A DNA stretch of 64,000 bases, taken from assembly GCF_016741775.1 (NCBI RefSeq), contig NZ_JAERRK010000008.1, positions 1-64,000 of the forward strand. The letters run 5' to 3'. The position numbers and the translations under genes were made by a program. Positions 55,171-63,742 of the stretch are shown here, one piece after another (position 1 is the first letter of the stretch; each line of letters begins with the position of its first letter). The stretch comes from Streptomyces actinomycinicus (GTDB lineage: Bacteria; Actinomycetota; Actinomycetes; Streptomycetales; Streptomycetaceae). Under the pieces are notes generated by a model. It did no database searches. It was not told the origin of the DNA and was given only the letters and a program-made list of their open reading frames with translations.

Positions 55171-56658
55171 ATGCGTACCTGGGGGACGCTCACGGCCGTG
55201 TGCCTGGGCACGTTCATGCTGCTGCTGGACGTGACGATCGTGGTGGTCGCGCTGCCGGACGTGGCGGGCTCGCTGCACGCGTCGCTGGGCGATCTGCAGT
55301 GGGTGGTCGACGGATATGCGCTGGCGCTGGCGGCGCTGCTGCTCGGACTGGGCGCGGCGGCGGACATCCTGGGCCGGCGCCGGACCCATGTGGGCGGCGT
55401 GGTGATTTTCGCGGCGGCCAGTCTGCTGTGCGGGCTGGCCTCGGGGCCGGGGACGCTGGTGGCGGCGCGGGTGCTGCAGGGGATCGGCGGGGCGGCGATG
55501 TTCGCCACGACGCTGCCGCTGCTGGCCTCCGCCTACCAGGGCCGGCAGCGGTCGGCGGCCCTCGGGGTGTGGGGGGCGGTCAGCGGCGGGGCCGCGGCGG
55601 TCGGACCGGTGCTGGGCGGCCTGATCACCGAGGGCCCGGGGTGGCGGTGGATCTTCTTCGTGAACCTGCCGGTGAGCGTCGTCGCGGTGTGGCTGACGCT
55701 GCGGATGGTCCCCGAGTCGCGCGGACCGCGCGGAAGGAGCGTCGACTGGGCGGGTACGGCGGCCTTCGCGGCGTTCGCGGGCGGCGCGACGTACGCCGTG
55801 GTGCACGCGGGTACGGACGGCTGGACGGCGCCCGCCACGACGGCGGCGTTCACCGCGGCCGCACTCGCCCTGGCGGTGTTCGTGCTGGTGGAGCGGCGGG
55901 TGGCGCACCCGCTGCTGGACCTGTCGCTGCTGCGCCGGCCGGCGTTCGTCGGGGTGATGCTGGGCTCGTTCGCGTTCAACGGCGTGGCGTTCGGCGGCAT
56001 CGCCTGTCTCTCGATCTGGATGCAGACGCTGTTGGGCCTGTCCCCGGTGCGCGCCGGCCTGACCCTGCTGCCGATGACGACGGTGTCCATGGTGGTCGCG
56101 GTACTGGTGGGGCGCCTGCTGCACGGGGTGCCGGCCTGGCTGACGGTCGGCGGCGGTCTGCTGCTGATCTCCGCGGGCACCCTGTGCCAGGCGGTGCTGG
56201 ACGCGGGCTCGGGCTGGACGGCCCTGGTGCCCGGGTTCGTGCTGGTCGGGGTCGGCACCGGGTTCGTGGCGCCGACGGTGGCGGGGGCGGCGCTGGCGGC
56301 GGTACCGGCGGAGCGTTCCGGGATGGCGGGCGGGGCGGTGAACACGGTCCGGCAGCTCGGGTACGCGCTCGGCGTGGCCGTCTTCGGCACCGTGCTCACC
56401 TCGCGGATGTCCGGGGCGCTGCCGGGCGGCGCGGCGCACGCGCTGGCGGGCGGGGGTGCCGGGGACCTGCGCGGCGGGTTCCCGGAGCGCACCCTGCGGG
56501 CCGCGTTCGCCTCCGGTCTCAACGGCGCGCTGGTGGTGGCGGGCCTGGCCGGGACGGTCGCGGGCGCCCTGGTGCTGCTGCTCGTCCGGGCTGCCCGGCC
56601 GGCACCCCGGCGGCCCTCCGGTGCGCCGGCCGGGGAGTCGGCAGCGGTCCGCACCTGA
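55171..56658 (+). CDS. MFS drug exporter, 14-TM DHA2 type
   Basis: A 495-residue proton-driven exporter. LLLDVTIVVVALPDVA (motif D1) lies in TM1, GAAADILGRRRTHV (motif A) between TM2 and TM3, RVLQGIGGAAMFATTLPLL, and GPVLGGLITEGPGWRWIFFVNLP (motif C and WRWIFFVN). The length and hydrophobic pattern fit 14 membrane segments. ATG 55171 has GAGG close upstream. Divergent from the Lrp-like regulator. The substrate cannot be inferred. Confidence 0.93.
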   Translation: MRTWGTLTAVCLGTFMLLLDVTIVVVALPDVAGSLHASLGDLQWVVDGYALALAALLLGLGAAADILGRRRTHVGGVVIFAAASLLCGLASGPGTLVAARVLQGIGGAAMFATTLPLLASAYQGRQRSAALGVWGAVSGGAAAVGPVLGGLITEGPGWRWIFFVNLPVSVVAVWLTLRMVPESRGPRGRSVDWAGTAAFAAFAGGATYAVVHAGTDGWTAPATTAAFTAAALALAVFVLVERRVAHPLLDLSLLRRPAFVGVMLGSFAFNGVAFGGIACLSIWMQTLLGLSPVRAGLTLLPMTTVSMVVAVLVGRLLHGVPAWLTVGGGLLLISAGTLCQAVLDAGSGWTALVPGFVLVGVGTGFVAPTVAGAALAAVPAERSGMAGGAVNTVRQLGYALGVAVFGTVLTSRMSGALPGGAAHALAGGGAGDLRGGFPERTLRAAFASGLNGALVVAGLAGTVAGALVLLLVRAARPAPRRPSGAPAGESAAVRT

Positions 56659-57048
56659 GCGACGGAACCGCCGCGCAGGGCGGCACAGCGCAGCACGGAG
56701 CAGCACACGAGCAAGGCGTGTGGCGCACGCGGGACGGTCACGCAGCGGGAGCTGCGGGGCGTGCGGGGCGGTCATGCAGCGGGAGCTGCGGGGCCGCCCC
56801 GTGGGGCGGGCCGGGGTAACCGGCACGTACAGATTCGGTGGAGATTACGGCACCGAAACTTACTGACCCGTCAGTATCGTGTCCGGCCCTTCCCCATGTG
56901 CGGGCATTTCACAGCACGCGGCCGGGAAAAACGTGAGGTTTGCTAGGTTTCCGCACCCCTCCCGCACGTCGGCCGCGTGAGGTAGCTTTCACGGCGCTGT
57001 GCGGTACCTGGACCATCGACACTGAGGCGCGAGACACGGGGAGCGAGG
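56659..57048. other. Intergenic region before the acyl-CoA synthetase gene
   Basis: 390 bp without a gene. It contains a 26-bp direct repeat (56735-56760 and 56769-56794, CGGTCACGCAGCGGGAGCTG...), a short GC hairpin near 56794-56811 that could end the exporter transcript, and the ACTGACCCGTCAGT palindrome. A TAGCTT hexamer at 56983-56988 may belong to the synthetase promoter. Confidence 0.45.
56862..56875. promoter_or_regulatory. TetR-type palindrome upstream of acyl-CoA synthetase
   Basis: ACTGACCCGTCAGT has perfect 6-bp arms and a 2-nt spacer. A closely related site (58952-58969) precedes the next gene, suggesting a common repressor. Confidence 0.55.
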
Positions 57049-58875
57049 TTGCGCGAGTTCACCAACCCTCCACTGGCGTCAGCGGCCCCGGTGGGCGGCC
57101 TGGCAGACGCCGTCTTCGAGCATGCCCGGACCGACCCCCTGCACATCGCCCTCGGCCGCAAGGACGACTCCGGACAGTGGCGGGACGTCACCGCCGCCGA
57201 GTTCCGTGACGAGGTCCTCGCCCTCGCCAAGGGCCTGCTCGCCCGTGGCGTCCGGTTCGGCGACCGTGTCGCGATCATGTCCCCCACCCGCTACGAGTGG
57301 ACGCTCTTCGACTTCGCACTGTGGACGATCGGCGCGCAGGTGGTGCCCGTCTACCCGACGTCCTCCGCCGAGCAGTGCTTCTGGATGCTGTACGACGCCG
57401 AGGTGACCGCGGCGATCGTGGAGCACGAGGACCACGCGATGACCATCGCCACCGTCATCGACCGGCTCCCCCAGCTGCGCCAGCTGTGGCAGCTCGACGC
57501 CGGCTGCGTGCAGGAGCTGTACGACGCCGGGGCGCACCTCGACGACGAGGTGGTGCACCGGCACCGGCAGGCGGTCACCCCGGACTCGGTCGCCACGATC
57601 ATCTACACCTCCGGCACCACCGGCCGCCCCAAGGGATGCGTCCTGTCGCACGCCAACTTCATGTACGAGGCGGACACGATGATCCAGCGGTGGCAGCCGG
57701 TGTTCCACACCAAGAAGGACGACGAGGCGTCCACGCTGCTGTTCCTGCCGCTGGCGCACGTCTTCGGGCGGATGGTGGAGGTCGCCGCGATCCGCGGCCG
57801 GGTCCGCTTCGGGCACCAGCCGCAGCTGCACGCCGCCGCCCTCCTGCCCGACCTGGCCGCGTTCCGGCCGACGTTCATCCTCGCGGTGCCCTACATCTTC
57901 GAGAAGGTGTTCAACGCGGCCCGCCGCAAGGCCGAGAAGGAAGGCAAGGCGGGACCGTTCGAGAAGGCCGTCGACATCGCCGTGAAGTACGCGGAGGCGG
58001 TCGAGGCGAAGGCCTGGGGCACCGGGCCCGGCCCCTCGGCGGGGCTGCGGATGCAGCACCAGTTCTTCGACAAGCTCGTGTACGCGAAGGTGCGCGCCGC
58101 GATGGGGGGGCGGATCCGGAACGCGATGTCCGGGGGCTCGGCGATGGACCGCCGGCTGGGGCTGTTCTTCGCGGGCGCGGGAGTGCAGATCTACGAGGGC
58201 TACGGCCTGACCGAGTCGACGGCCGCGGCGACCGCCAACCCGCCCGAGCGCACCCGCTACGGCACGGTGGGCCAGGCCATCCCCGGCGTGACCGTGCACA
58301 TCGCCGACGACGGGGAGATCTGGCTGAACGGCGGCAACGTCTTCCAGGGTTACCTCAACAACCCGAAGGCCACCGACCAGACCCTGCACGACGGCTGGCT
58401 GGCCACCGGCGACCTGGGGACGCTGGACGAGGACGGTTATCTGACCATCACCGGCCGCAAGAAGGAGATCCTGGTGACCTCCGGCGGCAAGAGCGTCTCC
58501 CCGGGCGTGCTGGAGGAGCGGGTGCGGGAGCATCCGCTGGTCAACCAGTGCATCGTGGTCGGCAACGACCGGCCGTACATCGCCGCCCTGGTCACCCTGG
58601 ACCAGGAGGCCGTCGAGCACTGGCTGCAGATGCGCGGCAAGCCGCGGATGACGTCGGCCCAGCTGGTGCACGACGCGGACCTGGAGACGGAGGTGCGGCG
58701 GGCCGTGGTGGCCGCCAACACCCTCGTCTCGCAGGCCGAGTCGATCCGCACCTTCCGCATCCTGGCCCAGCCGTTCACCGAGGAACACGGCCTGCTGACG
58801 CCGTCGCTGAAGCTGAAGCGGAAAGCTATCGAGAAGGCTTACGGGAACGAGGTCGAGGCCCTCTACCACGGCTGA
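57049..58875 (+). CDS. Long-chain fatty-acid-CoA ligase (FadD15-like)
   Basis: A 608-residue AMP-forming acyl-CoA synthetase that activates fatty acids with ATP and CoA. The P-loop-like motif IIYTSGTTGRPKGCVLSH is at ~184-201, the YGLTESTAA motif at ~385-393, DGWLATGDLGTLDEDGYLTITGRKK at ~445-470 (with the hinge Asp/Arg), and the C-terminal catalytic Lys in LKLKRKAIEKAY. The start is a TTG at 57049 with GGGGAGCGAGG before it. Likely single, with a possible lipid-responsive operator upstream. Confidence 0.94.
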   Translation: MREFTNPPLASAAPVGGLADAVFEHARTDPLHIALGRKDDSGQWRDVTAAEFRDEVLALAKGLLARGVRFGDRVAIMSPTRYEWTLFDFALWTIGAQVVPVYPTSSAEQCFWMLYDAEVTAAIVEHEDHAMTIATVIDRLPQLRQLWQLDAGCVQELYDAGAHLDDEVVHRHRQAVTPDSVATIIYTSGTTGRPKGCVLSHANFMYEADTMIQRWQPVFHTKKDDEASTLLFLPLAHVFGRMVEVAAIRGRVRFGHQPQLHAAALLPDLAAFRPTFILAVPYIFEKVFNAARRKAEKEGKAGPFEKAVDIAVKYAEAVEAKAWGTGPGPSAGLRMQHQFFDKLVYAKVRAAMGGRIRNAMSGGSAMDRRLGLFFAGAGVQIYEGYGLTESTAAATANPPERTRYGTVGQAIPGVTVHIADDGEIWLNGGNVFQGYLNNPKATDQTLHDGWLATGDLGTLDEDGYLTITGRKKEILVTSGGKSVSPGVLEERVREHPLVNQCIVVGNDRPYIAALVTLDQEAVEHWLQMRGKPRMTSAQLVHDADLETEVRRAVVAANTLVSQAESIRTFRILAQPFTEEHGLLTPSLKLKRKAIEKAYGNEVEALYHG

Positions 58876-58951
58876 CGGCCCCGTGCCCCGGACACCGGCC
58901 CCCGAGCACGGTCACGGGCACACGCGTTTGGGGCCGCTCTCCGCCCAGGAC

Positions 58952-58969
58952 ACTGACCCGTCGGTCAGT
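58952..58969. promoter_or_regulatory. TetR-type palindrome upstream of aldo/keto reductase
   Basis: ACTGACCCGTCGGTCAGT has perfect 7-bp arms ACTGACC/GGTCAGT and shares its first 11 bases with the site before the acyl-CoA synthetase gene. Confidence 0.6.
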
Positions 58970-59061
58970 TGCGACGGATTCCGCGGTCAGGAATGCGAAG
59001 CGGCCGGTGATCGTTGACGATAGGAGTACGACCTGTCGACAACCTAAGGATCAAGAGGCTC

Positions 59062-59898
59062 GTGAGCAGCAAGGTCCCCCCGATCATCCTCAACAACGGC
59101 GTCGAGATGCCCCAGCTGGGCTACGGCGTCTGGCAGGTGCCCGACGACGAGGCCGAGCGGGCCGTCGCCACGGCACTGGAGGCCGGCTACCGCAGCATCG
59201 ACACCGCTGCGATCTACGGCAACGAAGAGGGCACCGGCAAGGCCATCGCCGCATCCGGCCTGCCGCGCGAGGACATCTTCGTCACCACCAAGCTCTGGAA
59301 CAGCGACCAGGGGTACGACTCCACCCTGCGCGCCTTCGACGCGTCGCTGGAGAAGCTGGGGCTCGACCACGTCGACCTGTACCTGATCCACTGGCCGCTG
59401 CCGTCCCGCGGCAAGTACACCGACACCTACAAGGCGTTCGAGAAGCTGCACGCCGACGGCCGGGTCCGCGCCATCGGTGTGTCCAACTTCCTTCCCGAGC
59501 ACCTGGAGCGGCTGATCTCCGAGACCTCCGTCGTGCCGGCGGTCAACCAGATCGAGCTGCACCCGCACCTGCAGCAGCGGGCGGCGCGCGCGTTCCACGC
59601 GGAGCATGGCATCAGGACCGAGGCCTGGTCGCCGCTCGGCCAGGGCAAGGGTCTGCTGGAGGTGCCGGCGGTCGTCGCGATCGCCCAGAAGCACAACCGC
59701 ACGCCGGCCCAGGTCGTGCTGCGCTGGCACATCCAGCTGGGCAACATCGTGATCCCGAAGTCCGTGACGCCGTCCCGGATCCAGGAGAACATCGCGGTGT
59801 TCGACTTCAGCCTGGACGACGAGGACCTCGCGGCGATCAGCGCGCTCAACGAGGACCGGCGCCTGGGTCCCGACCCGGCCACCTTCGACATCGGCTGA
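59062..59898 (+). CDS. Aldo/keto reductase (AKR5, 2,5-diketogluconate reductase-like)
   Basis: A 278-residue NADPH-dependent reductase. The catalytic tetrad is Asp47, Tyr52, Lys77 and His110 (RSIDTAAIYGNE, VTTKLWN, LYLIHWPLP), and the cofactor segment VIPKSVTPSRIQEN is near 230. GTG 59062 is preferred because NGVEMPQLGYG follows at the usual distance and AAGAGG lies just upstream; the frame's earlier ATG is preceded by nothing conserved. Its promoter region shares a palindrome with the acyl-CoA synthetase gene. Confidence 0.93.
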   Translation: MSSKVPPIILNNGVEMPQLGYGVWQVPDDEAERAVATALEAGYRSIDTAAIYGNEEGTGKAIAASGLPREDIFVTTKLWNSDQGYDSTLRAFDASLEKLGLDHVDLYLIHWPLPSRGKYTDTYKAFEKLHADGRVRAIGVSNFLPEHLERLISETSVVPAVNQIELHPHLQQRAARAFHAEHGIRTEAWSPLGQGKGLLEVPAVVAIAQKHNRTPAQVVLRWHIQLGNIVIPKSVTPSRIQENIAVFDFSLDDEDLAAISALNEDRRLGPDPATFDIG

Positions 59899-59958
59899 GA
59901 CCCGGGCCGGCACGGCGGCACGGCGGCACGGTCAAGCGCCGGCGGGCTGGCTCCTGAT

Positions 59959-60008
59959 CTGACACGGCCGTGCGCCCCGCTCCGGAGCGGGGCGCACGGC
60001 CGTGTCAG
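59959..60008. terminator. 50-bp perfect palindrome, bidirectional terminator
   Basis: Two 25-nt arms, CTGACACGGCCGTGCGCCCC with GCTCC and its exact complement, meet with no spacer. The element lies between convergent genes and includes the stop codon of the leftward gene at 60005-60007. Confidence 0.85.
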
Positions 60009-60616
60009 TCCAGCCGGACGTCCGCGTACACCACCTCGAACTCCTCCAGCCCGACCACGTCCACGTGTGCCTTCGCCGATGCCTCGTGACGCGCCATCGC
60101 CATGGCGGCGCGGGAGGCCGCCAGCGAGGACCGGTCGACGAACAGGGCGCCGGCCAGGGCCCTTCCCCGCTCACGGTCGATCAGCAGGGACGTCCTGGCC
60201 AGCCCGGGCAGGGACTCGACCCGCGGCACGACCGTCGCCCGGAAGGCGTCGACGATCAGGTCCCCGTCCCGCGGATCGAACTCCAGCCTGGTGACGCGCA
60301 GACTGCCGCCCTGCTGCGGATGCCGGATCTGGTGCACCACCGCGGCCTCGAAGTTGCCCACCGCCACCGTCCCGGCGAACGGCTCCATGAGCGGCCCGCG
60401 CCGCTCGCGCATGACCTCGTCGCTGTTGCGCCGCGCGTCCTCGGTCTCCCACCAGCTCACCGCCGCGAGTTTGCCGAGGGCCCGGTCGGCGAACACGCCG
60501 GCCCCGCGGTATCCGGGACGTTCCTCCAGGAGGTCCCGGCCCTCGCTGTTCAGGGACCGGAGGGCCGTGTCGAGCAGCGCCGGGTCGCCGGTCGCGTACA
60601 CGGTGCGTATGAACAT
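60005..60616 (-). CDS. Hypothetical protein, two-domain dimeric alpha/beta-barrel-like
   Basis: A 203-residue cytosolic protein. I do not recognise a named family with certainty. Its layout (MFIRTVYATGDP, then a LSWWETEDARRNSDE-like segment and a second half ending EEFEVVYADVRLD) resembles antibiotic-biosynthesis-monooxygenase-type ferredoxin-like repeats. ATG 60616 has GGGAGG upstream. It is convergent with the aldo/keto reductase and divergent from the chitosanase gene. The final codons lie in the shared terminator palindrome. Confidence 0.8.
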   Translation of the reverse strand: MFIRTVYATGDPALLDTALRSLNSEGRDLLEERPGYRGAGVFADRALGKLAAVSWWETEDARRNSDEVMRERRGPLMEPFAGTVAVGNFEAAVVHQIRHPQQGGSLRVTRLEFDPRDGDLIVDAFRATVVPRVESLPGLARTSLLIDRERGRALAGALFVDRSSLAASRAAMAMARHEASAKAHVDVVGLEEFEVVYADVRLD

Positions 60617-60803
60617 GAGCCTCGCCTCCCGGGGGAGTGTGACCGCCGGCAGCATCGGACCGGACAGACACCCCCGAATGGGGGATGCCCGACCCCATCA
60701 GTCTCACCGCCGGAGGAAATCGCCGCAATGCGCGCGGGATTCAGCCGTTCACGACCCAGCGCTTGACGAGGGCATGCCGCCGGGGCACGGTGTACGACAC
60801 CCG

Positions 60804-60822
60804 GTAAGGAAACTTTCCTAAC
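60804..60822 (+). promoter_or_regulatory. Palindromic operator upstream of chitosanase gene
   Basis: GTAAGGAAACTTTCCTAAC is a 19-bp palindrome with one mismatched pair and core AGGAAA-C-TTTCCT, 16 bp before the chitosanase start. From memory, similar AGGAAA/TTTCCT boxes upstream of actinomycete chitosanase genes bind the ROK repressor CsnR. TTGACG at 60763-60768 could be a -35. Confidence 0.7.
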
Positions 60823-60838
60823 AGAAGGGCACCCCCCC

Positions 60839-61534
60839 ATGCGCCTTCGAACCCTGACCCTCGCCGCGGCCTCCGGCAGCGCCCTGCTCGCCGCCGGGCT
60901 CCTCCCCGCGCACGCCTCCGCCACGCCCTCGCCCAGGTCCCCACAGGAGGGCACGGTCAGCGCGGCCGACCTGCTCGCCAAGGTGACGACCTGCGCGCAG
61001 ATCTCCAATGGCAAGTACAAGACCGACGACGAGACCTCGGCCACGATCCCCGTCTGCGGCAAGAACGGCGCGGTGTTCTGGAAGGCCGACATGGACGTCG
61101 ACTGCGACGGCCAGCGCACCACCAACTGCAACGAGGACCGCGACCCCTGGTACCAGGACGACACCGCCTTCCACCAGTCCGACGGCAGGCCGCTGAAGGC
61201 GGAGACGCTGCCGTACGTCGTGGTGCCCAGCACCAGCAGCATCTGGAACTACTCCGGCGCCGGCATCAAGGGCGGCGGTGTGGTCGCGGTCGTCTACAAC
61301 AACAAGGTCGAGTACGCCGTCGTCGGCGACACCGGCCCCACGAAGATCATCGGCGAGGCGTCGTACGCCACCGCCAAGGCGCTCGGCATCGACCCGGACC
61401 CGGAGACCGGCGGCACCGACTCGGGCGTGACCTACATCCTGTTCAAGAACTCCAAGGTCTCCCCCATCGAGAGCCACAGCGCGGCGGTCTCCCTCGGGGA
61501 CCAGCTCGCCAGGCAGTTCCTCGCCAACAACTGA
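60839..61534 (+). CDS. Secreted chitosanase, glycoside hydrolase family 75
   Basis: A 231-residue secreted endo-chitosanase. The signal peptide runs to ~28 (PAHASA). The GH75 core includes VFWKADMDVDCDGQRTTNC, DPWYQDDTAF, and the catalytic acids are likely Asp in VVGDTGP and Glu in IIGEASY, about 9 residues apart as in family enzymes. ATG 60839 follows AGAAGGG. It is single and preceded by a chitosanase-type operator, so induction by chitosan oligomers is likely. Confidence 0.94.
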   Translation: MRLRTLTLAAASGSALLAAGLLPAHASATPSPRSPQEGTVSAADLLAKVTTCAQISNGKYKTDDETSATIPVCGKNGAVFWKADMDVDCDGQRTTNCNEDRDPWYQDDTAFHQSDGRPLKAETLPYVVVPSTSSIWNYSGAGIKGGGVVAVVYNNKVEYAVVGDTGPTKIIGEASYATAKALGIDPDPETGGTDSGVTYILFKNSKVSPIESHSAAVSLGDQLARQFLANN

Positions 61535-61701
61535 CCGTCGCCGCAAGGCGGTCCGGCGGACGGACGACGACGTGTTCACCTCGGCCCCGGCCGGCTGCCG
61601 GATCGCCCGGACGACCGAGCCGGCGATCCGGTCCGCGGGACGGGGCCGGGCCCGGGAGCGGTCCGCGGCCGAGCGGGCCCGGAGAGCGGGCCGTCGCCGG
61701 A

Positions 61702-62622
61702 CTACACCGGACGCGTCGCCGTGTGCACGGTGTACGCGCCCAGCACGAACACGTCCGGCCGTACGTGCACGCTCGCGGGGTCGGCCGGGTCGAGCAGTCG
61801 GTCGAGGGTGGCGCGGTCGTCGGCGTCCAGGGCGTCGCCGAAGCCCTCGCGCAGACGGGTCAGATGAGCGGTGACGTAGGCACGGCCCCGGTCGCCGAGC
61901 GGCGCGGGCAGATCGAGCAGGAAGGTGCGGGAACGGGCGTGCCTCAGGCCGGCGCCGTTCAGCAGGGCCGGCCAGTCCTCGGTCACGGCGACCGAGCCCG
62001 GCAGGCCGGCCCGCATCCGGGCGAACCACTCCTCCTCCAGCGCGTCCAGCCGCGCCTGCAGTCCGGGGCGGCCGGTGCCGGGGTCCCGGGGCAGGAAGCG
62101 GGAGGGCAGGCCGCCTTCGAGGAGGGCCAGGGTGCCACCGGGGGCGAGGCGTTCGGCGAACGCGGTGAGCGCAGCCTGCTGGTCCCCGAGGTGGTGCAGG
62201 CTGCGGCTGGCCCACAGCAGGTCGGCCGGGTGTTCCAACTCATTGAGCACCTCGGGCAGTTCGCCGGCGAGGGTGTCGAAGCGGTCGGCCACGCCCTGGC
62301 CGGCGGCCCGGGCTCGGGCACGCTCCAGCAGCGGGGCGGTGCTGTCGACGGCGACGACACGGGCCGTCGGGAACGCCTCGGCGAACAGACAGGTGACGAC
62401 GCCGGGTCCGCTGCCCGCGTCCACGATCAGGCCCGGCCCGGTCACCTCCTTCGCGAGCCACGCCATGGCCCGCTCGTAGACGGGGGCGAACAGCTCGGCC
62501 TGCGACTCCAGCAGGGGGGCCATCTCGTTCCAGTCGATGTCTGTGCCGTGAGCGTGCCCGTGCCCGTTTCCGTGTCCGTGTGCGTGTCCTGCGTGCTGCT
62601 GGTCGTGGTGATCGTGCGCCAT
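61702..62622 (-). CDS. SAM-dependent methyltransferase with His-rich N-terminus
   Basis: A 306-residue class I methyltransferase. Residues 3-28 contain about eleven His (HDHHDQQHAGHAHGHGNGHG), a likely metal-binding tail. The catalytic domain has LIVDAGSGPGVVTCLFAEAF (motif I, ~73-92), VVAVDSTAPLLERARARA and ASRSLHHLGD. ATG 62622 follows GAGGAGAGG. It stands alone. The tail may bind zinc or nickel and could link activity to metal supply (inference); the methyl acceptor is unknown. Confidence 0.9.
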   Translation of the reverse strand: MAHDHHDQQHAGHAHGHGNGHGHAHGTDIDWNEMAPLLESQAELFAPVYERAMAWLAKEVTGPGLIVDAGSGPGVVTCLFAEAFPTARVVAVDSTAPLLERARARAAGQGVADRFDTLAGELPEVLNELEHPADLLWASRSLHHLGDQQAALTAFAERLAPGGTLALLEGGLPSRFLPRDPGTGRPGLQARLDALEEEWFARMRAGLPGSVAVTEDWPALLNGAGLRHARSRTFLLDLPAPLGDRGRAYVTAHLTRLREGFGDALDADDRATLDRLLDPADPASVHVRPDVFVLGAYTVHTATRPV

Positions 62623-62829
62623 GGCGGTCAGCCTCTCCTCGGGATGCGGCCAGCCTCCGACGGCACTCCGGCCGGAGGCCAGCTCCGTTGCCGATACGGC
62701 AAAACCGGCCGGCGCGGTCCGGCACGGTCGGCACACCGAGGCCGTCGGAACGTCCCCGCCCGGCACGACGCCCCCACCGTCGCGCCGGGCGGGGACGCGG
62801 TCCACGGGCCGCACCCCCCGCCCGCAGCG

Positions 62830-63513
62830 CTACTTGACGTTTCCGGTGAAGACCGCCGCGTCCGACTCGAAGTCGGGGGTGACCTCGATCTGGATGAGCT
62901 TCTCGCCCTTGGGGAGTTCGCAGCCCCAGGGCACGTCGAGCGACCGTCCGGCGAGGAGTTTGGTCTCGGGACCGCCCTCCAGGCCCGCGTCGGAGTCGAA
63001 GACCGAGTCGCTGGTCTTGCCCTTCTGCCCGTACGAGCAGTTGACGGTGAGCTGCGTGGCGTCGAAGGCCTTCTTGCCGCCGTTCTTGAGCCTGACCGTG
63101 AACTGGAGGTACGGCGTGTTCTCGGGCTCGGCGTACTCGCCGGTGACGGACCGCTTGAGACCCGTGAGGCTGACCTCGATGTCCGGGTCGTAGACGACGG
63201 TGTCGTCCAGGGCGTAGACCCCGTCGCCGTCGTCCTCGGGGGCCGAGGTGGACTCGTCGTCGGCCTGGGCGGCGTCCTCGTCCGCGCCGGCGGCGCCGTC
63301 CGCGGCGGCCGTCTTCGTGACGGTCACGGTGGGCGCCGGCTCGGCTTCGGAGTCGCCGGTGACGCCTGCCGTGACCACGGCCGAGACGAGGGCCGCCGCG
63401 ACGGCCGCCGCCACGGCGACCAGGGCGGTGCGGGGCTTCCGCGGCGGCACGGGCGGAGGGATCGCCGGCCCGTAACCCGGCAAGGGCGGTGGTGGTGTCA
63501 TGTCTGAACTCAT
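62830..63513 (-). CDS. DUF4352-type single-pass membrane protein
   Basis: A 227-residue protein with a Pro-rich cytoplasmic N-terminus (residues 1-27), one membrane segment (~29-50), an Asp/Glu/Ala-rich spacer (~60-100) and an extracytoplasmic Ig-like DUF4352 domain (~105-227) containing LQFTVRLKNGGKKAFDATQL. Two Cys (in NCSYG and WGCEL) may form a disulfide. ATG 63513 with GGGGGG upstream is chosen. Function unknown; such proteins are common surface components in actinomycetes. Confidence 0.88.
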   Translation of the reverse strand: MSSDMTPPPPLPGYGPAIPPPVPPRKPRTALVAVAAAVAAALVSAVVTAGVTGDSEAEPAPTVTVTKTAAADGAAGADEDAAQADDESTSAPEDDGDGVYALDDTVVYDPDIEVSLTGLKRSVTGEYAEPENTPYLQFTVRLKNGGKKAFDATQLTVNCSYGQKGKTSDSVFDSDAGLEGGPETKLLAGRSLDVPWGCELPKGEKLIQIEVTPDFESDAAVFTGNVK

Positions 63514-63742
63514 GGTCCCCCCAAGGACGTGATGTTGAGGGTTCAATGATCGCTTCCCGAAGCGGAATATGAAGCCCCTGTGATCAAATCGTGTCCCCGG
63601 CACTTATCGATCCGCCCAGCTCAGGGACATGGACACAGCCGGGGTCGCGATCACTTTTCACCTCTCCTCCACGAGTGCCGTCGTCGAGGCGGACGCGGAG
63701 CCTGTGCCGCGCGGGCCGGCGACGAGGGGGAGCCGCCCGGCC
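63514..63742. promoter_or_regulatory. Upstream region of the DUF4352 gene with small palindrome
   Basis: 229 bp between genes. CGCTTCCCGAAGCG (63551-63564) is a 14-bp palindrome about 40 bp before the DUF4352 start and might be an operator; nothing else stands out. Confidence 0.35.

Noticed and set aside
55060..56826. 914-residue frame including the Lrp-like regulator
   Set aside because: The added part is the antisense shadow of the MFS exporter gene; the HTH begins just after 55059.
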